From Mycolicibacterium sp. HK-90 (GTDB lineage Bacteria > Actinomycetota > Actinomycetes > Mycobacteriales > Mycobacteriaceae): a stretch of 64,000 nucleotides of DNA. The position numbers and the translations under genes were made by a program. Shown piece by piece: positions 36,534-45,744 of the stretch (the first letter of the stretch is position 1; every line of letters begins with the position of its first letter). A model generated the notes under the pieces. It was not told the DNA's origin, did no database searches, and saw only the letters and a list, made by a program, of their open reading frames with translations. The stretch covers positions 1,674,001 through 1,738,000 of the forward strand of contig NZ_CP129613.1 of NCBI RefSeq assembly GCF_030486405.1, written 5' to 3'.

Positions 36534-37343
36534 GTGGCATCTCCGGCACCTCTGACCGTCAGCACCATCAACGTCAACGGCATTCGCGCCGCGGTCAAGC
36601 AGCGGTCCACCGACAATCTCGGCCTGCTGCCCTGGCTCAAGGAAACCGAGGCCGACGTGGTCTGCCTGCAGGAGACCCGGGCCGATGACGAGCAGCTCAG
36701 CGACGCGTTGGCGCCGGCCCTGGCCGATGGCTGGAATCTGGCCTCGGCGGTTCCTCATGTGAAGGGCCGCAACGGCGTTGCCGTGTTGTCCCGGCATCCC
36801 ATCGATGCGGCGCGGCTGCTGGTCTCCGAGGAGTTCGAGGCGCACGGTCGCTACCTGGAGGTGGACACCGCGGGGGTCACGGTCGCCAGCATCTATGTTC
36901 CGACCGGCGAGGCCGAGACAGACCGGCAGCTGGAAAAGGAACGGTTCATGGCCACCGTCGCCGCCCGGATGGCCGAGTTGCTGGGCCGTGACGCGGTGCT
37001 GTGCGGTGACTGGAACATCGCGCACACGGAGAACGACATCAAGAACTGGAAGGGCAACGTCAAGAAGGCCGGCTTCCTGCCCAGCGAGCGGGCGTGGCTC
37101 ACCGAGCTGTTGGGCACCGGCTGGGTGGACGTGGTGCGGGTGCTGCACCCCGATGTGGCCGGGCCCTACAGCTGGTGGTCCTGGCGCGGTAAGGCTTTCG
37201 ACAACGACGCCGGTTGGCGCATCGACTATCACCTGGCCAGCCCGACGCTGGCCGTACGGGCGACATCGGCACGGGTGGACCGGGCCGAGCTGTATGCACT
37301 GCGGTGGTCGGACCACTCGCCGGTGACGGTCGCCTACGGCTGA
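36534..37343 (+). CDS. xthA: Exodeoxyribonuclease III (AP endonuclease) XthA
   Basis: Base-excision-repair AP endonuclease/3'-phosphodiesterase of the endonuclease-exonuclease-phosphatase fold. 269 residues. Active-site residues visible as I-N-V-N-G-I-R near 13, L-Q-E-T-R near 47, C-G-D-W-N-I-A-H near 158 and the C-terminal S-D-H-S-P-V. GTG start at 36534. Its stop overlaps the convergent DinB-like gene by 10 nt. Confidence 0.93.
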   Translation: MASPAPLTVSTINVNGIRAAVKQRSTDNLGLLPWLKETEADVVCLQETRADDEQLSDALAPALADGWNLASAVPHVKGRNGVAVLSRHPIDAARLLVSEEFEAHGRYLEVDTAGVTVASIYVPTGEAETDRQLEKERFMATVAARMAELLGRDAVLCGDWNIAHTENDIKNWKGNVKKAGFLPSERAWLTELLGTGWVDVVRVLHPDVAGPYSWWSWRGKAFDNDAGWRIDYHLASPTLAVRATSARVDRAELYALRWSDHSPVTVAYG

Positions 37344-37951
37344 CGCCAGTCCGGGCGACGGCCCAGGTGCAGCAGGACTTTCTCGAAATCCGTTGCTGCC
37401 GAATGATCGACGGCCCGGTCGAACGGTGAGGCGGGAGTGTCGCGGAAGTCGCCGTCGGGGATCGCGAGCACGAGTGGCAGCACGGCGGCGATCACGTCGG
37501 CCGGCAGCTCGTAGGAAGCGCCGAGGCTGGCCGCGACATCCCAGCCGTGCACGGCGTAATCGACGAGGTGGAACCCGATCGCCAAGGCGCCGGGGAACGT
37601 CGCGTCCGGTCCGAACTCGGGTAGCGCAAACGTCGTCTCCATGACTCCGTCGGCGGCGAACGCGTCGAGCACGTCATGCGCGGCCGCGGTGTAGGTGCCG
37701 GCCGGATCCGCGCGCACGGCGTCGGCCACCGTCGCCACGTCCCACACCGCCTCGTCGGCGCCCCGTCCGCGGGCGGCCGCGGCGAACCCACGGTGTTGCA
37801 CGGTCATGTGGGCCAGGAGATCGGCGAGCGTCCACTCCGCGCACGGGGTGGGGCGATCGAGGTCGGAGATGCCGACTGCGTCGACGGCGGTGACACAGCG
37901 CAGCACGGCCACGCGGTGGAGGGGGCGTAAGTCGGTTTCAATGGTATGCAT
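37334..37951 (-). CDS. DinB-like / TIGR03086-type metal-binding protein
   Basis: 205-residue four-helix-bundle protein of the maleylpyruvate-isomerase N-terminal/DinB superfamily. The N-terminus has R-P-T-P-C-A-E-W-T-L-A-D-L-L-A-H-M near 33-49, with the helix-2 His, and H-L-V-D-Y-A-V-H-G-W-D near 130 supplies the other metal-ligand His residues. Such enzymes use mycothiol or bacillithiol; a mycothiol-dependent transferase role is plausible but unproven. It diverges from a MarR regulator across three copies of a CGCCTA-type motif. Confidence 0.8.
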   Translation of the reverse strand: MHTIETDLRPLHRVAVLRCVTAVDAVGISDLDRPTPCAEWTLADLLAHMTVQHRGFAAAARGRGADEAVWDVATVADAVRADPAGTYTAAAHDVLDAFAADGVMETTFALPEFGPDATFPGALAIGFHLVDYAVHGWDVAASLGASYELPADVIAAVLPLVLAIPDGDFRDTPASPFDRAVDHSAATDFEKVLLHLGRRPDWRQP

Positions 37952-37952
37952 G

Positions 37953-37993
37953 CGCCTACGATAGGCGTATGCCTACCATCACGCAACGCCTAC
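37953..37993. promoter_or_regulatory. Repeated palindromic MarR operator
   Basis: CGCCTA-CGA-TAGGCG (37953-37967) overlaps TAGGC-GTAT-GCCTA (37962-37975), and a third ACGCCTAC copy lies at 37986-37993, all between the divergent DinB-like and MarR starts. This is a likely autoregulatory operator cluster. Confidence 0.65.
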
Positions 37994-38002
37994 AGTGAGC
38001 CG

Positions 38003-38416
38003 GTGTCGAAGCGCCCGGACCTGGCTGCCATGCTCGCCCCGTTGCTGCGGGACCTGATGGCCGCCGAGCAGCCGGTGCTGGACGCACACGGCCTGACCAT
38101 GTGGGGTTACGTCGTCCTCAGCGCGCTCGACCGATCCGCGGTGCGCACCCAGGCGGCGCTGGCCGAGGCCATCGGTGCCGACAAGACCCGCATCATCCGC
38201 ACCCTCGATGACCTGCAACAGCAGGGCTTCATCGAGCGGGAGCCGGACCCCGATGACCGCCGGGTGCGACTGCTGGCCATCACCGACGCGGGCCGCGCGG
38301 TCAAGGACTCCGCCCAGCAGGAGATTCAGCGCGGCGAGGAGCGCTGGCTCGGCGAGCTGACCTCCGAGGAGCGCGCGGCGTTCCTTCGGGCCCTCAAGCG
38401 CCTGACCCCCGAATAA
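38003..38416 (+). CDS. MarR-family transcriptional regulator
   Basis: 137 residues, winged HTH: V-L-S-A-L-D-R-S-A-V-R-T-Q-A-A-L-A-E-A-I-G-A-D-K near 35-58 and the wing D-P-D-D-R-R-V-R-L near 80-88. GTG start at 38003; an upstream Met would place the operator inside the coding sequence. Probably controls itself and the divergent DinB-like gene. Confidence 0.9.
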   Translation: MSKRPDLAAMLAPLLRDLMAAEQPVLDAHGLTMWGYVVLSALDRSAVRTQAALAEAIGADKTRIIRTLDDLQQQGFIEREPDPDDRRVRLLAITDAGRAVKDSAQQEIQRGEERWLGELTSEERAAFLRALKRLTPE

Positions 38417-38425
38417 CTCGGATGA

Positions 38426-40499
<2,074 letters not shown>

Positions 40500-40503
<4 letters not shown>

Positions 40504-40817
40504 TGGGTGACGACCTTCAAGCCGACGATGCAGCCGACGACGCCGAGCATGAGCAGCACCTTGATCAGTGACGCGGATTCGGCGCCGGTGATCATCGCGA
40601 AGGCGACGGTGAGCACCGCGCCGATACCGACCCACACCGCGTAGCTGGTGCCCGGGGGCAGGGTGCGCATCGCGATGGCCAGTCCGATCATCGACAACAC
40701 CAGTGCCACACCGAATATCACCGACGGCCACAGCCGGGTGAAACCTTCGGTCTTGCTCAGCGCGGTCGCCCACACTGCTTCCAGGACGCCTGAGACGGCG
40801 AGAATCAACCAGGCCAT
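40500..40817 (-). CDS. gdx: SMR-family guanidinium exporter (Gdx/SugE type)
   Basis: 105-residue, four-helix SMR protein. The essential Glu lies in G-V-L-E-A-V-W-A near residue 13, and the Gdx-type L-P-P-G-T-S-Y-A-V-W-V-G-I-G-A-V motif near 55-70. It acts as a dual-topology dimer in the membrane exchanging protons for guanidinium. The start was set at 40817 by the GGAGG binding site (40824-40828) and the canonical M-A-W-L start; a much longer in-frame upstream reading is antisense to the divergent gene. A guanidine-III riboswitch directly upstream supports Gdx over the multidrug (EmrE) subtype. Confidence 0.93.
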
Positions 40818-40831
40818 GACGCACCTCCAAA

Positions 40832-40875
40832 CACCCCGTCTTTTCGCTGGCCGGGTACGGGTGCGCCTCGTCCGG
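40832..40875 (-). ncRNA. Guanidine-III riboswitch (PRF motif)
   Basis: Minus-strand 44-nt element starting CCGGACGAGG, continuing GCGCACCCGTACCCGG and ending CCAGCGAAAAGACGGGGTG. Its blocks match, from memory, the Thermobifida guanidine-III aptamer (CCGGACGAGG, CGTACCCGG, CAAGACGG), which folds as a compact pseudoknot. It ends 3 nt before the GGAGG site of the SMR gene, so guanidine binding most likely controls translation initiation. Confidence 0.88.
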
Positions 40876-40925
40876 TGCCGTGTGCTGGCAGTGCCCATTG
40901 TAACAACGACGTAACATCGCAGGCT

Positions 40926-41774
40926 GTGAGCTTGGCAACCACGTGGTCCCGGTCCATGGGCATCGATGTCCCCATCGTCAACGCGCCGATGGGCGGTGCG
41001 GCGGGCGGCAAGTTGGCCGCCGCGGTCTCGGCTGCCGGCGGCCTCGGCATGGTCGGGATGGGAAGTTCGGCCACGGCCGAGCAGCTGACGGCCGAACTCG
41101 CGCAGCTCGACGGCGCGCGATGCGGAATTGGCCTGGTGCACTGGGTCGCTCAGGACCGGCCGGATCTGTTCGACGTCGCGGTGGCCGCCCAACCGGCGCT
41201 GCTCAGCGTCAGCTTCGGCGAGGACTGGGCCTGGGTGCGCCGGGCGCACGACGCGGGACTGGTGGTGACGACCCAGGTGGCCACGGTCGACGCGGCCCGC
41301 CGGGCGGTCGAGGCCGGGGTGGACGTGCTGGTGGCCCGCGGAGCCGAAGGCGGTGGCCATGGCGAGCCGACGGTCGGCACCCTGCCGCTGCTGGCCGACG
41401 TGCTCGACGCCGTCGACGTGCCGGTCCTCGCCGCCGGTGGAGTGTCCTCGCCGCGAGCTGTGGCGGCGGTGCTGGCGGCCGGGGCGGCCGGGGCCTGGGT
41501 CGGCACGGCATTCGCCGCATGTGCCGAGGCGTTGACGCCTGCGTCGGCGCGGCAGGCGCTGATCGTCGCCGATGGCGGCGCTACCGAACTGACCAGCGAG
41601 TACGACGTCGCCGCCGGGTATCGATGGCCGGCGAACATCCCCGAGCGGGTTCTGCGCGGTTCGCCCGTCAATGCCGGACAGGGGGTGGGAGCGGTGGCAC
41701 GCCCGGCCAGTGCGGCCGAGACGGTGAAATCGCTGTCAGAAGGCGCGGCTGAGCTGCTCGGACGCTGGCATTGA
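40926..41774 (+). CDS. Nitronate monooxygenase / 2-nitropropane dioxygenase family
   Basis: 282-residue FMN TIM-barrel protein. I-V-N-A-P-M-G-G-A-A-G-G near residues 18-29 binds the flavin. G-A-E-G-G-G-H-G-E near 140 carries the catalytic His, and V-L-A-A-G-G-V-S-S-P near 168 and A-W-V-G-T-A-F-A-A near 191 form the phosphate site. GTG start at 40926; M-G-I-D ten codons later is an alternative. It detoxifies propionate-3-nitronate or nitroalkanes in relatives. It diverges from the riboswitch-controlled exporter with 108 nt between starts; functional linkage is not implied. Confidence 0.85.
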   Translation: MSLATTWSRSMGIDVPIVNAPMGGAAGGKLAAAVSAAGGLGMVGMGSSATAEQLTAELAQLDGARCGIGLVHWVAQDRPDLFDVAVAAQPALLSVSFGEDWAWVRRAHDAGLVVTTQVATVDAARRAVEAGVDVLVARGAEGGGHGEPTVGTLPLLADVLDAVDVPVLAAGGVSSPRAVAAVLAAGAAGAWVGTAFAACAEALTPASARQALIVADGGATELTSEYDVAAGYRWPANIPERVLRGSPVNAGQGVGAVARPASAAETVKSLSEGAAELLGRWH

Positions 41775-41777
41775 TGA

Positions 41778-41816
41778 GCCTGCCAAACCGTCGAGAGCGG
41801 CGGCGGTTTGGCAGGC
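41778..41816. terminator. Bidirectional terminator hairpin
   Basis: Perfect 13-bp stem GCCTGCCAAACCG / CGGTTTGGCAGGC (41778-41790, 41804-41816), 3 nt after the nitronate monooxygenase stop and before the convergent glycosyltransferase; an AT-rich segment follows on the plus strand. Confidence 0.88.
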
Positions 41817-41868
41817 CCGAGATATATTTAACTCCTGCGGCAATTTGGTGTCAGCCGAATCGGCAAAT

Positions 41869-43116
41869 TCATGACTGGATGCTGAGCGCTGCCTCGACTG
41901 CGTCGAGCACCCGTCCCGCACCGTCCTCGGCGCCGAGGCGCGCCGCCAAGGCTGCGGCGCGGGCGCGATAATCGTAATTTGCCAGCGTTTCGTGGATCGC
42001 CGCGCCCAGGTTCTCGGCGCTGAGCCGACGCTGTGGGATCGGCCGCGGCCCGACTCCGAATTCGAACAGCCGCCGCGCCCAGAACGGTTGGTCGCCGTAA
42101 CCGGCGGGCACCGCGACCGTCGGTACCCCGGCGCGCAGTCCCGCTGCCGCGGTGCCGGCGCCGCAGTGGTGAACGACGGCGGCCGCCCGCGCGAACAGCC
42201 AGTCGTGGGGTATCTCGCCGACCGCCATCACGTCATCCCCGCCGACGTCGAGTCCGGCCCACCCGGCTTGGATCACCGCACGGGTGCCCGCGCTCCGAAC
42301 TGCCTGTGCGACAAGCGCGGACAGCTCGCGGGCCTCAGCGCGGCTGTTGACCGTGCTGCCGAAACCGATGACGACCGGGGGTGGGCCGGCGGCGAGGAAC
42401 TCCACCAGCTCGGCGGGCGGTCGCCATTCGGTCGGGTGCGCCGGCCACCAATAGCCGACGACGTCGAGGCCGGGCCTCCAGTCGGATGGCCTCGGCAGCA
42501 CCGTGGAGGAGTAGCCATACAGGATCGGCCACCGATCTTCGATGCGTCGCCGTCGCATCGTCCGGGCCGAGGCCTTCGGCAGACCGAGTTGCGCGCGCCA
42601 GCCGTTGACCGTCTTGCCGTACAGCAGGTCGATGGCCGCTTCACCGATCCGCGCGGCCGCCACGTTCCCGGGCGGCCCCGCGGACCAGGCGCCCAGCACG
42701 GCGGGCGGATACTCGGCTGTCGCCGAGAGGGGCTGCAACCGCACTCCGATGCTGGGGATGCCAAGGGCCTCGGCGAGGGGATGGCCGGCCAGTTCGGAGA
42801 ACGGTGACAGCAGCAGTGCATCGAGCGGGTCGTCGCGGACAGCGGCGATGACGTCGTCTCCCAACGCTCGCATCCCGCTCGGGCTGAAGAAAGCCGCCAT
42901 GGCCTTCGCGACCTCGCGCGCCGAGACGTCGGACAGATCGGCCGAGGCGTCGTCGAGCCCGCGAAATTCCAGCCCGCAGCCGGTCACCAGCTCGGCGAAG
43001 GCCTGATAGGCCACCACGATCACGCGATGTCCGGCCTGTCGCAGTCGCACGCCGACGCCGGTCAGTGGGGCCACATCGCCGCGGCTGCCGATGGCGATGA
43101 TCGCGACGGTGGTCAC
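41869..43116 (-). CDS. GT1-family (MGT/GPL-type) glycosyltransferase
   Basis: 415-residue GT-B glycosyltransferase. The N-terminus A-I-I-A-I-G-S-R-G-D-V-A-P-L-T-G (about 5-20) is the sterol/lipid and glycopeptidolipid glycosyltransferase type; the donor-binding motif is V-V-H-H-C-G-A-G-T-A-A-A-G-L-R-A-G-V-P near 313-331, with G-D-Q-P-F-W-A shortly after. Mycobacterial relatives decorate glycopeptidolipids or phenolic lipids, while others inactivate macrolides; acceptor unknown. It starts in a 4-nt overlap with a TetR gene. Confidence 0.88.
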   Translation of the reverse strand: MTTVAIIAIGSRGDVAPLTGVGVRLRQAGHRVIVVAYQAFAELVTGCGLEFRGLDDASADLSDVSAREVAKAMAAFFSPSGMRALGDDVIAAVRDDPLDALLLSPFSELAGHPLAEALGIPSIGVRLQPLSATAEYPPAVLGAWSAGPPGNVAAARIGEAAIDLLYGKTVNGWRAQLGLPKASARTMRRRRIEDRWPILYGYSSTVLPRPSDWRPGLDVVGYWWPAHPTEWRPPAELVEFLAAGPPPVVIGFGSTVNSRAEARELSALVAQAVRSAGTRAVIQAGWAGLDVGGDDVMAVGEIPHDWLFARAAAVVHHCGAGTAAAGLRAGVPTVAVPAGYGDQPFWARRLFEFGVGPRPIPQRRLSAENLGAAIHETLANYDYRARAAALAARLGAEDGAGRVLDAVEAALSIQS

Positions 43117-43742
43117 GGCGCCGTGGCCTTGTCGAAGATCTCGACCAGGACCTCACCATGCGCGCTGACGTCGTAGTCGGGATCGCGGGCATACTCCTGC
43201 GCGGCGCTGTCCAGTGCGCCGCGCAGGATGTTCTTCATGAACAGCGGTGACAGTCCCCGGAACTCACCGTTTTTGATGCCTTCGGCGAAAATGCTCTGCG
43301 GGTCGAGGGCCGCGAGGTCGCCGGTCGGTGGATGGTCCTGGACGGCTTTCGCCGCGGCCTGGTCGACCCGTAGCCCGTCCGCGTCGCGGTATCCGGAGAT
43401 CAGCTCGAGCATCGCCACTGCGGCCGATCGGTTGGCGGCGATGAACGCGACATTGGCCCGGATGTAGGCGGACAGCTTTGCCACGGCACCGGTTTCGGCG
43501 TTGACGGCAGGGACGATCACCGCGACACCGCGGGTGAAGATCTCGGTGAAGACCGCCTCGACCACCTCGGACTTGCTGGTGAAGTGATACAGCACAGCGC
43601 TTTTCGCGATGCCGATGTGTTCGGCGATGCGCGCCAGCGACGCCTGCGGATAGCCCTGTTCGGCAATCACCTCCAGCGCGCCGTCGACGATCTGCCGGCG
43701 GCGGGCCTGTTCCGTGAAGGTTTTCGCCCTTTCTGACCGCAT
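43113..43742 (-). CDS. TetR-family regulator
   Basis: 209 residues. HTH region R-R-Q-I-V-D-G-A-L-E-V-I-A-E-Q-G-Y, then A-S-L-A-R-I-A-E-H-I-G-I-A-K-S-A-V-L-Y-H-F (about 36-56). It is cotranscribed with the glycosyltransferase (4-nt overlap) and has a perfect palindrome 13 nt upstream of the start, so it probably represses the pair. Confidence 0.92.
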   Translation of the reverse strand: MRSERAKTFTEQARRRQIVDGALEVIAEQGYPQASLARIAEHIGIAKSAVLYHFTSKSEVVEAVFTEIFTRGVAVIVPAVNAETGAVAKLSAYIRANVAFIAANRSAAVAMLELISGYRDADGLRVDQAAAKAVQDHPPTGDLAALDPQSIFAEGIKNGEFRGLSPLFMKNILRGALDSAAQEYARDPDYDVSAHGEVLVEIFDKATAP

Positions 43743-43754
43743 GGTCTGAGATTA

Positions 43755-43766
43755 GACCGATCGGTC
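43755..43766. promoter_or_regulatory. TetR operator palindrome
   Basis: GACCGATCGGTC, a perfect 12-bp palindrome 13-24 nt upstream of the TetR start; the sequence is the classic form of small TetR operators. Confidence 0.7.
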
Positions 43767-43785
43767 AGACGATGGCAAGATTCAA

Positions 43786-43817
43786 CCCATATCCGCCAGC
43801 GGGGGCGCGGATATGGG
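43786..43817. terminator. Terminator downstream of the carboxypeptidase
   Basis: 11-bp perfect stem CCCATATCCGC / GCGGATATGGG (43786-43796, 43807-43817) with a 10-nt loop, 27 nt after the end of dacB1 on the minus strand. Confidence 0.75.
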
Positions 43818-43843
43818 CTGGTAGAGGGCCTGGTGAGCGCTGG

Positions 43844-45064
43844 TCAGCGAATGGTGCGGCGGTTGAGTGACCGCGCGCCCATCATGAGCATGAAGACGAT
43901 GAGCGCCCCGACGATGGCGACACCGACCCGCACCGGCAGTGCGTCGGCCGGCGGCAGCAGTGACGCCGCCTGGGCCGCGGTCGGCTCGTCGCGCTTGGGT
44001 GCGATCAGCGACGGGTCGGGGTCGACGAGGGTGCCGACCTTGGTGCCCGGCGGAGTGGCGAAACCGTAGTCGAGCAGGCGCGCGGCCTGTTCCCACGGCG
44101 CGATGGGAACCCGGGTGCCCTTCATCAACACGGCGACCAGGCGGCGGCCGTCGCGATTGGCGGCGCCGACGAACGTCTGGCCGGCGTCGTCGGTGTAACC
44201 GGTCTTGCCGCCCATGGCGCCGGGGTAGTTGTAGAGCAGCTTGTTGTCGTTCTCCACGGGGTAGGACGGATTGCCGTCGCGGCCGGGGAAGTCGTAGGTC
44301 TGGGTGGCCACGATGTCGGCGAATGCCGGGTTCTGCCAGGCATACCGGTAGAACAGCGCCATGTCGTACGCCGAGGTGCTCATCCCGGGGCCGTCGAGGC
44401 CGGATGGGGTGGCGGCCCGGGTGTCGCGGCCGCCGAGCTTGCCGGCCAGGATGTTCAGCTTCTGCAGGGCGGGGTCCCAGCCGCCGAGCTGCATGGCCAG
44501 GGCGTGCGCCGCGTCGTTGCCGGAGTGCATCAGCAACCCGTGCAGCAGGTCGTTGATCGTGTACTGCCCGCCGGGGCCGACGCCGACGCGGGTGCCCTCG
44601 GAGTTGGCGTCCTCCTGGGTGCCCGCCACCAACTTGTTGAGGTTGAGTTCGTTGAGCGCGGCCGTCGCCGTCAACACCTTGATGATGCTGGCCGGGCGGT
44701 GACGTCCGTGCGGATCCTTGGCGGCGATGACGTCGCCGGTGTCCAGATCGGCGACCACCCAGGCTTCGGCCGAGACGTCGCTGGGCACGGGGGGAGTGTT
44801 CGCTGCGGTCACCACGCCGCAGCCCGAAAGAGCCTCGCCGCCAATCGTCTTGGCGGGCACCGGCAGCGGGCCGGGGGCGATCTCGCCCGGCTTGGGCACC
44901 TCGGAGGCATCCACCGCCGGAGGGGTGGTCACCTTGTACGGGCACTCCGCAGCCTGGGGTGGATCGGCGGCGGCCACACCGGCCGTCATCAGGGGTGCTG
45001 TCAGCATCGCCAGTGCCGCGAACGCGGACACTGCGCGCTGGGTACTCCTCCGCAAGGTCGCCAT
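43844..45064 (-). CDS. dacB1: D-alanyl-D-alanine carboxypeptidase (DacB1 type, peptidase S11)
   Basis: 406-residue exported penicillin-binding protein trimming peptidoglycan stem peptides. Signal peptide at about 1-33 ending A-A-A-D; S-x-x-K as S-I-I-K near residue 126, S-G-N in M-H-S-G-N-D near 183 and K-T-G in G-G-K-T-G-Y near 286. A C-terminal hydrophobic helix (about 378-396) followed by R-R anchors it in the membrane. It is the M. tuberculosis Rv3330 position in the backbone. Confidence 0.94.
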   Translation of the reverse strand: MATLRRSTQRAVSAFAALAMLTAPLMTAGVAAADPPQAAECPYKVTTPPAVDASEVPKPGEIAPGPLPVPAKTIGGEALSGCGVVTAANTPPVPSDVSAEAWVVADLDTGDVIAAKDPHGRHRPASIIKVLTATAALNELNLNKLVAGTQEDANSEGTRVGVGPGGQYTINDLLHGLLMHSGNDAAHALAMQLGGWDPALQKLNILAGKLGGRDTRAATPSGLDGPGMSTSAYDMALFYRYAWQNPAFADIVATQTYDFPGRDGNPSYPVENDNKLLYNYPGAMGGKTGYTDDAGQTFVGAANRDGRRLVAVLMKGTRVPIAPWEQAARLLDYGFATPPGTKVGTLVDPDPSLIAPKRDEPTAAQAASLLPPADALPVRVGVAIVGALIVFMLMMGARSLNRRTIR

Positions 45065-45429
45065 CGTGTCCGAAGGTTAGGCGATTCGGTCCCGATTTCC
45101 GTTTTGCCACGCTGTGACGTGTGTGACTGGTGTGAAAACTGGGTACATATCGACGTCACCAACCAGCCGCGTGGGGTCAGCCTTCGTGCAGGACGACACT
45201 CCATACGTCGCTATCGGTGGTATCCCCGCTTCTCGGACGAGGTCGCGAATCTTATGTTGGATCGTCCGTCCGGAATCTGCCAGGAGCTCAACAGGGTCGT
45301 CCGGGCTTGCCTGGGAGGGTCGGGGGACGGAACCGAGCAGCTAAGCGCAATTGTCCAAGATCACACCACCGAAAGGAGCCGTCCCCCTTGCTCAAACGAT
45401 AGACCCATTGTCAATGATCGCAGCGGTTG

Positions 45430-45550
45430 CCGCCTTGCGTCAGATGTAGAAGGCGGTGTTCAGGCTCTGAATCGAAGGGGAATCACGAGGCTCCGGCTTA
45501 CTCATTTAAGCCGGACCTGCCTCGTGTTCGACGCCAGTCCGGTCGAACAC
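45430..45550. ncRNA. Candidate structured RNA (three consecutive hairpins)
   Basis: Stem A: CCGCCTT / AAGGCGG (45430-45436, 45450-45456). Stem B: CACGAGG (45484-45490) with CCTCGTG (45520-45526), enclosing CCGGCTTA / TAAGCCGG (45493-45500, 45507-45514). Stem C: GTGTTCGAC / GTCGAACAC (45524-45532, 45542-45550), sharing three bases with stem B, so B and C are partly exclusive. The strand is unknown. It matches no RNA family I recognise. Confidence 0.4.
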
Positions 45551-45668
45551 ATTCTGGCCCAAGGTCCCCCCTTCGGTGTGGACCGGAAGTGGTGTGGGGC
45601 GGTTACATCCCTGCACTGCGCGGGTGTTGAATCGCGGGGACCATCCGCTCCTCGCCGATGGTGCAAAG

Positions 45669-45716
45669 CTGGTGTGGCTCACCGCCTTTCGGGAGAAAGT
45701 AGGGGAGCCACACCAG
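45669..45716 (-). terminator. Terminator of the exported tail protein
   Basis: 12-bp perfect stem CTGGTGTGGCTC / GAGCCACACCAG (45669-45680, 45705-45716), starting 28 nt after the stop of the gene at 45745. Confidence 0.7.
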
Positions 45717-45744
45717 CGTGGTGCGACTAGTAGTTGAGGATCGC

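Larger units (their letters stand above)
45065..45744. other. 680-nt gene-free region with serial hairpins
   Basis: No ORF with coding character is visible on either strand. The left part should hold the dacB1 promoter. From 45430 to 45716 several perfect inverted repeats follow each other (listed separately), unlike a plain spacer. It separates conserved dacB1 from an accessory block. Confidence 0.7.

Noticed and set aside
40818..41360. Long upstream extension of the SMR gene
   Set aside because: Antisense to the nitronate monooxygenase; SMR proteins are about 105 residues and a binding site and riboswitch precede 40817.
45114..45630. Small open frames in the 680-nt spacer
   Set aside because: Arg/Ser/Pro-rich, no binding sites, interrupted by inverted repeats; treated as non-coding.
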